From the NCBI GenBank assembly GCA_965183855.1, contig CBCYMI010000010.1:62001-126000 (forward strand): 64,000 nt of DNA, read 5' to 3'. The DNA comes from CBCYMI01 sp965183855 (GTDB taxonomy: Bacteria > Pseudomonadota > Alphaproteobacteria > Caulobacterales > Maricaulaceae). Positions 30,220-39,358 of the stretch are shown piece after piece. Each line of letters begins with the position of its first letter. The stretch's first letter is position 1. The position numbers were made by a program, and so were the translations under genes. The notes under the pieces are model-generated. The model searched no databases and had not been told where the DNA came from. It worked only from the letters and a program-made list of their open reading frames with translations.

Positions 30220-33200
30220 ATGCCATATGATCATTTGAATTTATCAGCCATACTTCATGAGAGGAATCCCAATGAGAGCAATCCTAAACCAAAGATCATT
30301 TCCAATGTCGTTAAAGGGGCAGATGCACACTTAATAACACGCCTTGCCAGACAAAATAGAATTGTTTATGTATATCTTGCTTCCAATGAGATGGAGGCAA
30401 AATTATTTCAGGCACATTGTCAGTTTTTTGCGCCTGAGATTGAAAGCATGTTGCTTCCGTCAAGAGATTGTCTCCCTTATAGCCTGACCTCTCCTTCTTC
30501 GTTTATTTCGGCACAAAGAATCTCTGTTCTTTCCAGATTAAGAATATTGAAACAAAATGGTATAGATCAGGCTAAAATTCTAATTATAACCGTTTCTTCC
30601 ATGATTGAACGATGTCCTCCAGCAAGCTTTCTTGCAGATATGGACTTTCAGATTGAACAGAAGAAACCGCTTAATTTAGATCGATTGTCAGAATATTTTT
30701 CCATATATGGCTATAGACAAACCAGCTTGGCATCAGATCCTGGAGAATATGCTTTAAGAGGAAGTATTATCGATGTTTTTTCTCCATTATATAAACATCC
30801 ATTTCGGATAGATTTATTCGGAGATCAGGTTGAAAGCATTCATTATTTTGACGTTGAGACACAAAGATCTCTAAAAGCGTGTGACAAGATTTTAATTCAG
30901 CCTGTAAGTGAACTCATATTCAATCAGGAAACACTGCGTAATTTCAAGCAAAATTATGTTCGCCAATTTGGCTCAGTTCCAGAAGACAAGCAATATGAGA
31001 TGGTTTTATCTATGATACGGTTTCCAGGAATAGAATTTTGGCTTGCTTTATTTTATAATCATGCAGAAAGTCTGTTTGATTATTTGCCAAAACAGAGCCT
31101 TCTTTTTCTTCCTTCAAATCTGTCTAGCCTGCTTGAAAATCGCTATCAGATAATTCAGGATTGCTATCAATCAAAAACATCTAAACCAACTCGATTTATG
31201 GAGCAGGGAAACCATAAAATACTGCCCGCAGAACAGATTTATTTATTGGAAGAGGAATGGAAAAAAGAGCAAAAAAAACGCAAGAGTTATCAACTTTCTC
31301 CATTTCAGTCAGATCAAGCAGATTTAAATTATAAAACAACATATGGCTATTTGTTTACAAATGAAAGACAGGCTCAGAATATTCATTTATTTCATGCTCT
31401 CATTGAACGAATTCGATCCTATCAGAAGAATGGAAAGAAAATTATTCTTGCATGTTGGAGTAAGGGATCATCTGATAGATTACAGCATATTTTAAAGGAG
31501 TATGGGTTCAAATCGATCAAATCCATTGAGCGATTTGATCAGATAAACGCAGCTAGATTCGAGAAAACAGTGTTCTTTGCTCTTTTTCCTTTGGAAAGAG
31601 GGGTTGAATTTGAAGATATTATTGTCATTTCCGAGCAAGATATATTAGGCGAACGTCTTTCTAGATCCAGACCCGTACGAAAACGAAAAACAGAACAGGT
31701 TATTCAATCTGTCTCTGCTTTGAATATGGATGATTTAATTGTCCATTACGATCATGGAGTTGGAAGATATAAAGGATTGAAAACCTTAAAAACGCAAGGA
31801 TTTATACATGATTATCTAGAATTGGAATATGCTGGAAATGATCGGTTGTTTTTACCCGTAGAGCATTTGGATATTTTAAGCAAATATGGATCTGATGATC
31901 CAGAAATGGGGTTAGACAAGCTTGGAAATGCACAATGGCAGATCAAAAAGGCACGCATTAAGCAAAACCTTCTTGAACACGCAGACCATTTAATTAAAAT
32001 TGCAGCGCAAAGAAAGCTCAAAACAGTTGATAAACTCTATGCATCTGAAAAGGAATATGATGAGTTTTGTACAAAATTTCCCTATATAGAAACTGAAGAT
32101 CAAAGTGAAGCAATTTCAGAAGTGCTCAAAGATTTAGCAAAAGGCTATCCAATGGATCGACTGATTTGTGGAGATGTTGGTTTTGGAAAAACTGAAATTG
32201 CTCTAAGAGCTGCTTTTATTATGGCAATGGCAGGCTATCAAACGGCATTTATTGCACCGACAACCTTATTGTCGAGACAACATTTTAATACTTTTTTGGA
32301 TAGATTCTCAGAAACAGGGATAGAAATTTGTCAGCTTTCCAGATTTGTTTCTCCAAAACAGGCAAATATGGTAAAGGAAAAAATAAAAAAGGGACAATGT
32401 GATATTGTCATTGGAACACATTCTATTTTTTCAAAAACCATTCAGTTTAAAACCCTTGGTCTCGTGATTATCGATGAAGAACAACGCTTTGGTGTTAAGC
32501 ATAAGGAGTATTTAAAACAATTAAAAACCAATGCTCATGTTTTAACCCTGACGGCAACCCCTATTCCAAGAACCTTGCAAATGTCTTTATCTGGACTTAG
32601 GGATTTATCCATTATCACAACCCCTCCCATTCATCGTCTTTCTGTTCAGACATATATTACTGAATTTGACAAAGCAAGTATTCGTCAAGCTCTTTTAAAA
32701 GAAAAAAACAGAGGAGGACAAAGTTTTTTTATTGTTCCTAGAATATCTGATATAGACGAAATTAAATCTTTTCTGACACTTTCTGTCCCAGAAGTTAATT
32801 TTTGCATTGCTCATGGGCAAATGACGGGATCACAATTAGAAACTATTATGACAGAATTTTGTTCTTTAAAATATGATGTCTTATTATCAACAAGTATTAT
32901 TGAAAGTGGAATTGATATTCCAACCGCGAATACAATTTTAATTTATAAATCAGAGAGATTTGGATTAGCGCAATTATATCAAATGCGCGGACGAGTTGGA
33001 AGATCAAAACTAAAAGCCTATGCATATTTGCTTATTTCTGCCAATCAGGAACTTACGCTTTCTGCACAAAAAAGATTAGAGGCTATTCAGTCTTTGACGG
33101 CTCTTGGTTCGGGTTATTTAATTGCCAGTCATGATCTTGATCAAAGAGGAGGGGGTAATCTTCTTGGAGATACGCAATCGGGTCAGATTCGTGAAGTTGG

Positions 33201-33750
33201 TGTTGAACTCTACCACACAATGCTTGAAGAGGCTCTACAAACCTTAAAAAATAAGGAAGAAGAGCAGAAAAATCAACCAGGGTCAGAACTGCCTCACATT
33301 CATCTTCAAGCCAATATTTTAATTCCAGAAAGCTATATTAGAGATATTGATTTAAGGCTATCATTTTATAGACGCCTTGCCAGGCTGGAAACAGATGAAG
33401 AAGGAGAGGCTTTAAGTGCTGAATTAATTGACAGGTTTGGTTCACTTCCTAGTGAAGTTATGAATTTAATTGAAATTGTTCGTCTAAAAGTAATGTCAAA
33501 AGCACTTTATATTAAAAAAATTAGTACAGGAAAACAGGGAGCTGTTTTTGAATTTTCAGGGCATCACCCCTTTGATCCGAACCGTTTATTAGCCATTATT
33601 CAGCAAGATCCTGCCATGAAGCTAAGAGCTGATTCTTCTATTTATATTCGAAGAAACTGGGAAAAACCCGATCAGCAAATAAAAGATTTAAAAGAAATTC
33701 TAAAAACATTGTCAGAAAAAATAGGAACTCATTTTGTAAACCCAGTTTAA
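30220..33750 (+). CDS. mfd: Transcription-repair coupling factor Mfd
   Basis: Displaces stalled RNA polymerase and recruits UvrA. The 1176-residue protein has an N-terminal UvrB-homology region (ASDPGEYALRGSIIDVFSP), the RNA-polymerase interaction domain around DDLIVHYDHGVGRYKGLKTL with DYLELEYAGNDRLFLPVEHL, then translocase motifs MDRLICGDVGFGKTEIALRA, GLVIIDEEQRFGVKHKEYLK, TATPIPRTLQMSLSGLRDLS, STSIIESGIDIPTANTILIY and QMRGRVGRSK. The TRCF domain ends in a normal C-terminus. The largest gene in the window and entirely undamaged. Confidence 0.97.
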   Translation: MPYDHLNLSAILHERNPNESNPKPKIISNVVKGADAHLITRLARQNRIVYVYLASNEMEAKLFQAHCQFFAPEIESMLLPSRDCLPYSLTSPSSFISAQRISVLSRLRILKQNGIDQAKILIITVSSMIERCPPASFLADMDFQIEQKKPLNLDRLSEYFSIYGYRQTSLASDPGEYALRGSIIDVFSPLYKHPFRIDLFGDQVESIHYFDVETQRSLKACDKILIQPVSELIFNQETLRNFKQNYVRQFGSVPEDKQYEMVLSMIRFPGIEFWLALFYNHAESLFDYLPKQSLLFLPSNLSSLLENRYQIIQDCYQSKTSKPTRFMEQGNHKILPAEQIYLLEEEWKKEQKKRKSYQLSPFQSDQADLNYKTTYGYLFTNERQAQNIHLFHALIERIRSYQKNGKKIILACWSKGSSDRLQHILKEYGFKSIKSIERFDQINAARFEKTVFFALFPLERGVEFEDIIVISEQDILGERLSRSRPVRKRKTEQVIQSVSALNMDDLIVHYDHGVGRYKGLKTLKTQGFIHDYLELEYAGNDRLFLPVEHLDILSKYGSDDPEMGLDKLGNAQWQIKKARIKQNLLEHADHLIKIAAQRKLKTVDKLYASEKEYDEFCTKFPYIETEDQSEAISEVLKDLAKGYPMDRLICGDVGFGKTEIALRAAFIMAMAGYQTAFIAPTTLLSRQHFNTFLDRFSETGIEICQLSRFVSPKQANMVKEKIKKGQCDIVIGTHSIFSKTIQFKTLGLVIIDEEQRFGVKHKEYLKQLKTNAHVLTLTATPIPRTLQMSLSGLRDLSIITTPPIHRLSVQTYITEFDKASIRQALLKEKNRGGQSFFIVPRISDIDEIKSFLTLSVPEVNFCIAHGQMTGSQLETIMTEFCSLKYDVLLSTSIIESGIDIPTANTILIYKSERFGLAQLYQMRGRVGRSKLKAYAYLLISANQELTLSAQKRLEAIQSLTALGSGYLIASHDLDQRGGGNLLGDTQSGQIREVGVELYHTMLEEALQTLKNKEEEQKNQPGSELPHIHLQANILIPESYIRDIDLRLSFYRRLARLETDEEGEALSAELIDRFGSLPSEVMNLIEIVRLKVMSKALYIKKISTGKQGAVFEFSGHHPFDPNRLLAIIQQDPAMKLRADSSIYIRRNWEKPDQQIKDLKEILKTLSEKIGTHFVNPV

Positions 33751-33890
33751 AGCAATATATCCATTTTATTCGATAAAAATAGAGTTAAAACAGAGAAAAA
33801 TATAAAATTCATCTTTTTTACGAATATTTTCACCCAATAACAGTAAGCATGAAGGGGGGAAACCTATGATGGGGGTTAAAGGTATTTTTC

Positions 33891-35255
33891 TTAGGCGACA
33901 ATATCCCTGATATTATTTTGTTTTTGCTTCGCTTTAGGAGGATTTGGAATAATATTCTGAACAGAGCGCTTTAAGAAATCAACTCCTGCTTCGCCTATCT
34001 TTTTCTCCGAGATATTAGATAGAAGTTTAACTTTAACAGGGCTTCCCTTCTCATAATCAAAGGCTGCGCAAGTGGCAACGCCTTCAAGCCGTTTTTGAAT
34101 GATTTCAGCTCCTTTTAAATTGGTTGCGGGTAAAAGATAGATAAAAATATTTTCATCAATTCTGGCAGGACAATCTTCTATTCTAACCAGCTGGGAGAGC
34201 ATTTCACCCCATTGTTGATAGATTTTTAGTCGGGTCTTCTCAGATAAGTGCGAGTTGGAATCATTCGATAAATGAATAATCATAGAGCAAGCAGAAAGCG
34301 GATATTGATAAAGATCCGCATTTTGAGCTAAATGTTTGATATGCTTAAGTAAAAAATCTTGATTATATAAATGAGTCTCAGTATCCATGACTTCAGGTTT
34401 TTGAGTTAATTTCAAGGTTTCTTTAGCAATTAATCGCCTTTGTCTTTCATGTAATAAAGACAAGATTCGAGATTCAATTTCTTCAGAAGCGGAATTTGGA
34501 AAAATAACATCTGTCACACGGATGGAAGCATAATCTTCTGGTCTGTTAATTGCTTCATTTTGTAACATAATAATTGGTAAATGGTAAAAAGAAGAATTTC
34601 TTCTTAATGCACGACATATTGAGAGTGCATTTTCTGGATGTTCTATGGCATTGAGAATAATCAGATCAATCGATTGTGAATAAATCCAGTCAAAAGCTGT
34701 GAAACTGGTAAAGGCCGCAAAAATCTCAACAGGCTTTTTTTTGAAAAGATTTTGAAGTCTGATAAAGCAAGGATGTGATTCTCCTACATATAATAGCTTA
34801 TGTTCTGCTTCTTCTTTTACAGGAATATTGGGTCTGATATTAAATTCATATAAGGTTTGAAGTCTGGAAATGAGTTCATTCTCAAGCGTTTTTAGCCGCT
34901 GTATATTTTCAATTCTGGGCAAGATTTGATGAAATGTCATTGGTAAATAAGCAATGCTATCAAATCCAGACAAGGCAGGATGATATGATTGTGTTGCGGG
35001 CATAAGAGCAATGATGGGTGTTGTTGGATCACATAATGGCTTAAGATTTTGAATATAGGATATTAAGTTATGTTCACAATAATGCTCAAAAAAGCACAAA
35101 CAAGCATCATATTTTTCTTTTTTTTTCTTACTTAACTTTTCTGTATAGAGTGTAAGTTTTATCTGGGTTTGTTTAATTTGAGCATTGAAATGATTGGTTT
35201 CTGTTTGATGGTCTCCTGCAATTAGCAGATGATTTAATTCTATTTGCTGACTCAT
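33891..35255 (-). CDS. PleD-like protein with degenerate receiver and GGDEF domains
   Basis: 454 residues with the layout of PleD: a first receiver-like domain (about 1-125), a second receiver-like domain (about 150-275, starting HKLLYVGESHPCFIRLQ) and a GGDEF-like domain (about 285-430, starting MDTETHLYNQDFLLKHI). Key residues are missing: the second receiver has DLIILNAIEH where a phospho-accepting Asp is expected, and the GGDEF loop reads ARIDENIF. So it is probably neither phosphorylated normally nor a diguanylate cyclase, yet the 1.4-kb frame is intact. It might bind a nucleotide or partner. It converges with mfd. Confidence 0.65.
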   Translation of the reverse strand: MSQQIELNHLLIAGDHQTETNHFNAQIKQTQIKLTLYTEKLSKKKKEKYDACLCFFEHYCEHNLISYIQNLKPLCDPTTPIIALMPATQSYHPALSGFDSIAYLPMTFHQILPRIENIQRLKTLENELISRLQTLYEFNIRPNIPVKEEAEHKLLYVGESHPCFIRLQNLFKKKPVEIFAAFTSFTAFDWIYSQSIDLIILNAIEHPENALSICRALRRNSSFYHLPIIMLQNEAINRPEDYASIRVTDVIFPNSASEEIESRILSLLHERQRRLIAKETLKLTQKPEVMDTETHLYNQDFLLKHIKHLAQNADLYQYPLSACSMIIHLSNDSNSHLSEKTRLKIYQQWGEMLSQLVRIEDCPARIDENIFIYLLPATNLKGAEIIQKRLEGVATCAAFDYEKGSPVKVKLLSNISEKKIGEAGVDFLKRSVQNIIPNPPKAKQKQNNIRDIVA

Positions 35256-35352
35256 CTTATATCCCTGATTTTTGTTTATCTGATGTTAATATAACTAGAA
35301 AATCCTACGGAGATATTAAAATATTTAAAAACTATTCATCATATATTCAGTC

Positions 35353-35506
35353 CGTTTTTTTTAGACTGTCTTTTCCGTTTGCCAAAAGCGTATGTCCCCG
35401 TCTTTTGGCAAATGGAAAGCTAAAATCCTTCTTTGATTTTAGGCTTCTCTCTTTAGAATCTTCTTGTAAAATGGTCTGCTTTTAAAAAAGCAGACCATTC
35501 TTTTTA
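35353..35506 (+). ncRNA. Candidate small RNA ending in a strong terminator
   Basis: No gene precedes this terminator on the plus strand for 1.7 kb (mfd ends at 33750). The stretch folds into a long hairpin at about 35371-35418 (CTTTTCCGTTTGCCAAAAG with CTTTTGGCAAATGGAAAG, one bulge, a G-T pair, loop containing TCCCC), a second hairpin CTAAAATC/GATTTTAG at about 35420-35442, and a terminator hairpin at 35470-35505. Three stems ending in a T run are typical of a trans-acting sRNA. The 5' end is a guess; TATATT at about 35341 could be a -10. No known family recognised. Confidence 0.45.
35470..35505 (+). terminator. Strong Rho-independent terminator
   Basis: A 14-bp perfect stem AATGGTCTGCTTTT/AAAAGCAGACCATT is followed by C and five T. 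It is one of the strongest terminators in the window, and no plus-strand gene lies shortly before it. Confidence 0.8.
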
Positions 35507-36229
35507 TGCTCTATTTCCTAATAAGAAAAATCTTAATGATCGCTAAATTTAAAAAGAAGATTCTAATTTGTGCCAGATATTGTATGATTAGATTTTTTTA
35601 AGATGGTCTTGCAAAAGTTTTATAAATCTCTGATCCAGTTATAATAAAGGATTGATTTTTATAGGTGTTATATGCAGATGAATAGGATAAAAAAGCCAGA
35701 TTACGGCTCATTAAATTAAACCTATAGTTTTCTAAACACAAAATATAGGATTTGTTTTTGTAAATCAGGTTTGATTTGTGTTGGTATTTTAAGAATTCGT
35801 GAATTTAGATAATCTTTAAGGCATATGGGTTTGCTTTTCATTGATCCTATCATTGATCCTATAAAAGAAACTTTGTTTGTTTTACTGAAAAAACTGGAAT
35901 CATATTTCTAAATTATTGAGATAAATTCTATCAGGGAGGTTTTACAAAAAGGGTGCTTGGGGTTAAGCTTTATAAAAATCATATACGAATCATTTAAAAT
36001 ATATTAAAACCAGATCATCTATTGAGATAAACAGGGTAGAGATATCAAGATAACGCTATTTGTTTTTTACAAATAGTGAGCGTTTGAATATCATAAAAGG
36101 TATCAAATAAAAAAGATATCAAACAAGATATAGAACCTATGTTTTTGGAAGAACAGGCAGTATTTGATATGCAATGTTCAATATCAATATTCTTGTTATA
36201 AGATCGTATCTATTAGATTGGGACACGTT
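35507..36229. other. Long gap upstream of scoA
   Basis: About 720 bases without a supported gene. A 12-base direct repeat, CATTGATCCTAT, occurs twice near 35840. The scoA promoter should lie at the right end. Confidence 0.45.
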
Positions 36230-36925
36230 ATGAATAAGATTTATGTACGTGCTGAACAGGCTCTTAAAGAAGTATTACATGATGGCATGACCATTATGGC
36301 AGGCGGGTTTGGATTATGTGGCATTCCAGAGACGCTTATTGCAGCAATTGCCAAATCTGGCACAAGAGATCTAACCTTTATCTCCAATAATGCAGGAATT
36401 GATGATTTTGGTTTGGGACTTTTATTACAAAACAAACAAATCAGGAAAATGATCTCATCTTATGTTGGAGAAAACAGGCTTTTTGAGCAGCAATATTTAT
36501 CAGGAGAATTGGAATTGGAGTTTAATCCGCAAGGAACTCTGGCAGAAAGAATTAGAGCAGGCGGCGCAGGTATTCCAGGATTTTATACAAAAACAGGTGT
36601 TGGAACTTTGATTGCAGAAGGAAAAGAGCATAAATTTTTTAATGGAGAAAATTATATTTTAGAAACAGGGCTAACTGCAGACCTTTCGATTGTCAAGGCG
36701 TATCGTGCTGATCAGGAAGGAAATCTTGTATATCGAAAAACTGCCAGAAATTTCAATCCAATGATGGCAATGGCAGGAAAAATAACAATTGCAGAAGTTG
36801 AGACAATAGAAAAAAATGGTTCTTTAGACCCAGATTGGATTCATACACCAGGAATTTTTGTTCAACGCTTAATTCAAGGAAGCTATGAAAAACGGATTGA
36901 GCAAAGAACTGTGAGACAAAAATAG
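36230..36925 (+). CDS. scoA: 3-oxoacid (succinyl-CoA:acetoacetate) CoA-transferase subunit A
   Basis: With subunit B it moves CoA from succinyl-CoA to acetoacetate, allowing ketone-body use. Starting at ATG 36230 (MNKIYVRAEQAL) the protein shows MTIMAGGFGLCGIPETLIAA, FISNNAGIDDFGLGLLL and QGTLAERIRAGGAGIPGFYT, hallmarks of CoA-transferase subunit A. An upstream in-frame start at 36164 is less likely since the family begins near MNKI. scoB follows after 117 bases. Intact. Confidence 0.93.
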   Translation: MNKIYVRAEQALKEVLHDGMTIMAGGFGLCGIPETLIAAIAKSGTRDLTFISNNAGIDDFGLGLLLQNKQIRKMISSYVGENRLFEQQYLSGELELEFNPQGTLAERIRAGGAGIPGFYTKTGVGTLIAEGKEHKFFNGENYILETGLTADLSIVKAYRADQEGNLVYRKTARNFNPMMAMAGKITIAEVETIEKNGSLDPDWIHTPGIFVQRLIQGSYEKRIEQRTVRQK

Positions 36926-37042
36926 TAATAAATCAAAGGAAAAATAAAAGAAGGGATTGAACTCTGAGAGGGGATTTTAAGGAAAGCGTTTGAGCCCAAA
37001 GAGAGCGTTTAAAAGAAGAAATAATGCAAAGAGAGAAAAACC

Positions 37043-37690
37043 ATGTCCTGGAGTAGAGAAGAAATGGCTCAAAAGGCAGCCAATGAATTAAAGGATGGAT
37101 TTTATGTTAATCTCGGGATTGGAATTCCGACCCTGGTAGCAAATTATATCCCAGATCATATCCATGTTGTTTTACAATCAGAAAACGGCATGTTGGGAAT
37201 GGGACCTTTTCCATATGAAGGAGAAGAGGATGCGGATTTAATCAATGCTGGAAAGCAAACCATTACAGAATTGGATATGACTAGCTATTTTTCTTCAGCA
37301 GACAGTTTTGCCATGATTAGAGGCGGTCATATTGATTTATCTATTCTAGGTGCGATGGAGGTCTCACAACAGGGTGATCTTGCAAATTGGATGATCCCTG
37401 GAAAAATGGTTAAAGGCATGGGGGGTGCGATGGATTTAGTCGCTGGGGTAAAACGTGTGGTTGTAATTATGGATCATACCAATAAAAAGGGAGAATCAAA
37501 GCTTTTAAAATCCTGTAGCTTGCCATTAACAGGAGAAAAAATTATTGATCGAGTAATTACAAACCTTGCCGTTTTTGATATTGATGAAAACGGGTTAAAA
37601 CTGGTTGAAATTGCACCTGGTTTATCAATTGAAGATATTCGAGAGAAAACATTGGCAGAATTTGATCTGTCAGATGAATTTAAATCCTGA
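37043..37690 (+). CDS. scoB: 3-oxoacid CoA-transferase subunit B
   Basis: Catalytic subunit, paired with scoA upstream. The active-site Glu is in [20 protein letters not shown] (near residue 47). [17 protein letters not shown], then [20 protein letters not shown] and [20 protein letters not shown] are as expected. 215 residues is normal. The stop is TGA. An operon with scoA is likely although the 117-base gap is longer than usual. Intact. Confidence 0.94.
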   Translation: MSWSREEMAQKAANELKDGFYVNLGIGIPTLVANYIPDHIHVVLQSENGMLGMGPFPYEGEEDADLINAGKQTITELDMTSYFSSADSFAMIRGGHIDLSILGAMEVSQQGDLANWMIPGKMVKGMGGAMDLVAGVKRVVVIMDHTNKKGESKLLKSCSLPLTGEKIIDRVITNLAVFDIDENGLKLVEIAPGLSIEDIREKTLAEFDLSDEFKS

Positions 37691-38407
37691 ACTTTAATTT
37701 TCCACTTACTTTTTAGAAGAAGATCGTTTCATTCTATTTTTCTTAAATTTTTTAAAAATAAAAATATCTTTTATGCATATATCATTTTCTAACCAGAAAA
37801 ATAAATCTAGCTATTTTTATCTTTTCATTGACTTTAGGAAAGCATTTAACTGTTTTTTCTTAAGTTTAGATAAAATTCTATCATAATATCTAAACAACAT
37901 TATTTATCTCAAATGGAGTAAGTTAGAAAGCAGAGTTTCATATTGAGTTTAAAGCCTGTCATATTTTTTTAAAAGTGAGGTGTTAACTTTATTTCTTATT
38001 TCGATTTTAGAAAAAAAATTGAAGTTTTATACTTGTTGACAATTTTAGATAGGTTTTTAGTTTTTATGATAATAATGTGAATTATCTAATTTTTTTATAT
38101 TTCTTAATTGAATTATATGAGTATAAGTTATATAAGTTATATTTAGATATTATATTAAAAAAAATTATTAAAAAGGTTGAGTCTCATGAAGTAATAAACG
38201 CATTTTTTACAGATTTCTTAGGAATATCCAAATGTTTCTTCAAAGAAAGAAATTCCCTATTTTTCATAGAATAAAGTTTAAAAGAGAAAAATATGTTGGT
38301 TTACAGATATAAAATCTACATGCTAAGGATAATTCTGAGAATTCGATTTCTTAAAAAATATTTACAAAATAACCTATTAAAAAGAAACCATTTTTATGGA
38401 GTGTTTT
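37691..38407. other. Very AT-rich gap between scoB and the Lrp-type regulator
   Basis: 717 bases. A TTGACA lies at 38036 but without a well-spaced -10. The 65-residue frame at 38077-38274 is almost all I, L, Y, K and F, as expected from AT-rich DNA, and is not accepted as a gene. Confidence 0.45.
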
Positions 38408-38884
38408 ATGGATCATATTGATAAAGCCATCTTGATTGAGTTACAAAAAAATTCTGATCGTCCCATTAATGAAATTGCTGAATCTGTTGGTATGTCAACG
38501 ACACCTTGTTGGCGAAGGGTAAAGAAACTGGAAAAAGATGGCATCATTAAAAAACGGGTTGCTCTGGTTAACCCAGAATCGATTAATTTATCTGTAACGG
38601 TATATGTTACGATCAAGGCACTTTCTCATAATGAAATCTGGATTAATAAATTTTGCAATGGCATTAAAAAAATACCAGAAGTTGTAGAATGTCATAGAAT
38701 GAGTGGAGATATTGATTATTTGTTAAAAGTCATGATTTCTACGATTTCTGATTATGATGTTATTTATAAGAAATTAATTAATATTGTTGATATTAATGAT
38801 ATTAGCTCCAGTTTTTCAATGGAAGTGATTAAATGTACCAGTGAATTACCAACGAATTATATTAAAAGTAAGGAAAGCGCGTAA
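38408..38884 (+). CDS. Lrp/AsnC-family transcriptional regulator
   Basis: Feast/famine DNA-binding protein. The N-terminal helix-turn-helix reads DKAILIELQKNSDRPINEIA and ESVGMSTTPCWRRVKKLEKD, followed by the ligand-binding RAM domain with VTVYVTIKALSHNEIWINKF and VVECHRMSGDIDYLLKVMI. ATG 38408 has GGAG six bases upstream and fits the family start; ATG 38396 is also in frame. 158 residues. No amino-acid gene adjoins it, so the regulated target is unknown. Intact. Confidence 0.92.
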   Translation: MDHIDKAILIELQKNSDRPINEIAESVGMSTTPCWRRVKKLEKDGIIKKRVALVNPESINLSVTVYVTIKALSHNEIWINKFCNGIKKIPEVVECHRMSGDIDYLLKVMISTISDYDVIYKKLINIVDINDISSSFSMEVIKCTSELPTNYIKSKESA

Positions 38885-39124
38885 AAAAAGGTAATTATTT
38901 TAAATCATTTCAGGATTGATATGATTATATTGGGTACATAAAAGGTATGAATGTGGAAGTTTGTTAACGCCTCCTCTCATTGTTACAAGATTATTAAAAG
39001 ATTGTTACAAGCTTTCCATATCATCCTTAAAAAGAAATATATATTTCTTTTAATTTAGAAAATAATTGGCGCCAATATTTTTTTAATAATTGAGATTAGC
39101 AAAAAGTATTTAAAAAAGGGGATC

Positions 39125-39358
39125 CTTTTATCTTTATCAATTACGATCAGAGGATGAGAAATATTCTAACCTAATAGTTTTATTCTTCAAAAAAGAGGAA
39201 TTTAAGCTTTCCATAAGACTAGGTGTCTCCAAAACCAGGTATTAGATTTAATTCGTTTAAACTAAATGCTTGGCTTTTATCTTTATCAATTACGATCAGG
39301 GATATTCTAATCTAACAGCCTTATTCTTCAGAAGAAGAGAGTTTATGTTCTTTCCATG
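39125..39358. repeat. Imperfect direct repeat, second copy overlapping the NrdJ-like 3' end
   Basis: Copy 1 (about 39125-39214) and copy 2 (about 39274-39358) share CTTTTATCTTTATCAATTAC and GATCAG, then TATTCTAA, TTATTCTTCA and CTTTCCAT in the same order. Copy 2 includes the stop and last codons of the NrdJ-like gene; copy 1 is a diverged duplicate of that gene end lying downstream. Confidence 0.75.

Noticed and set aside
38077..38274. 65-residue ORF
   Set aside because: Composition is only what very AT-rich DNA yields (I, L, Y, K, F), with no ribosome-binding site or recognisable motif.
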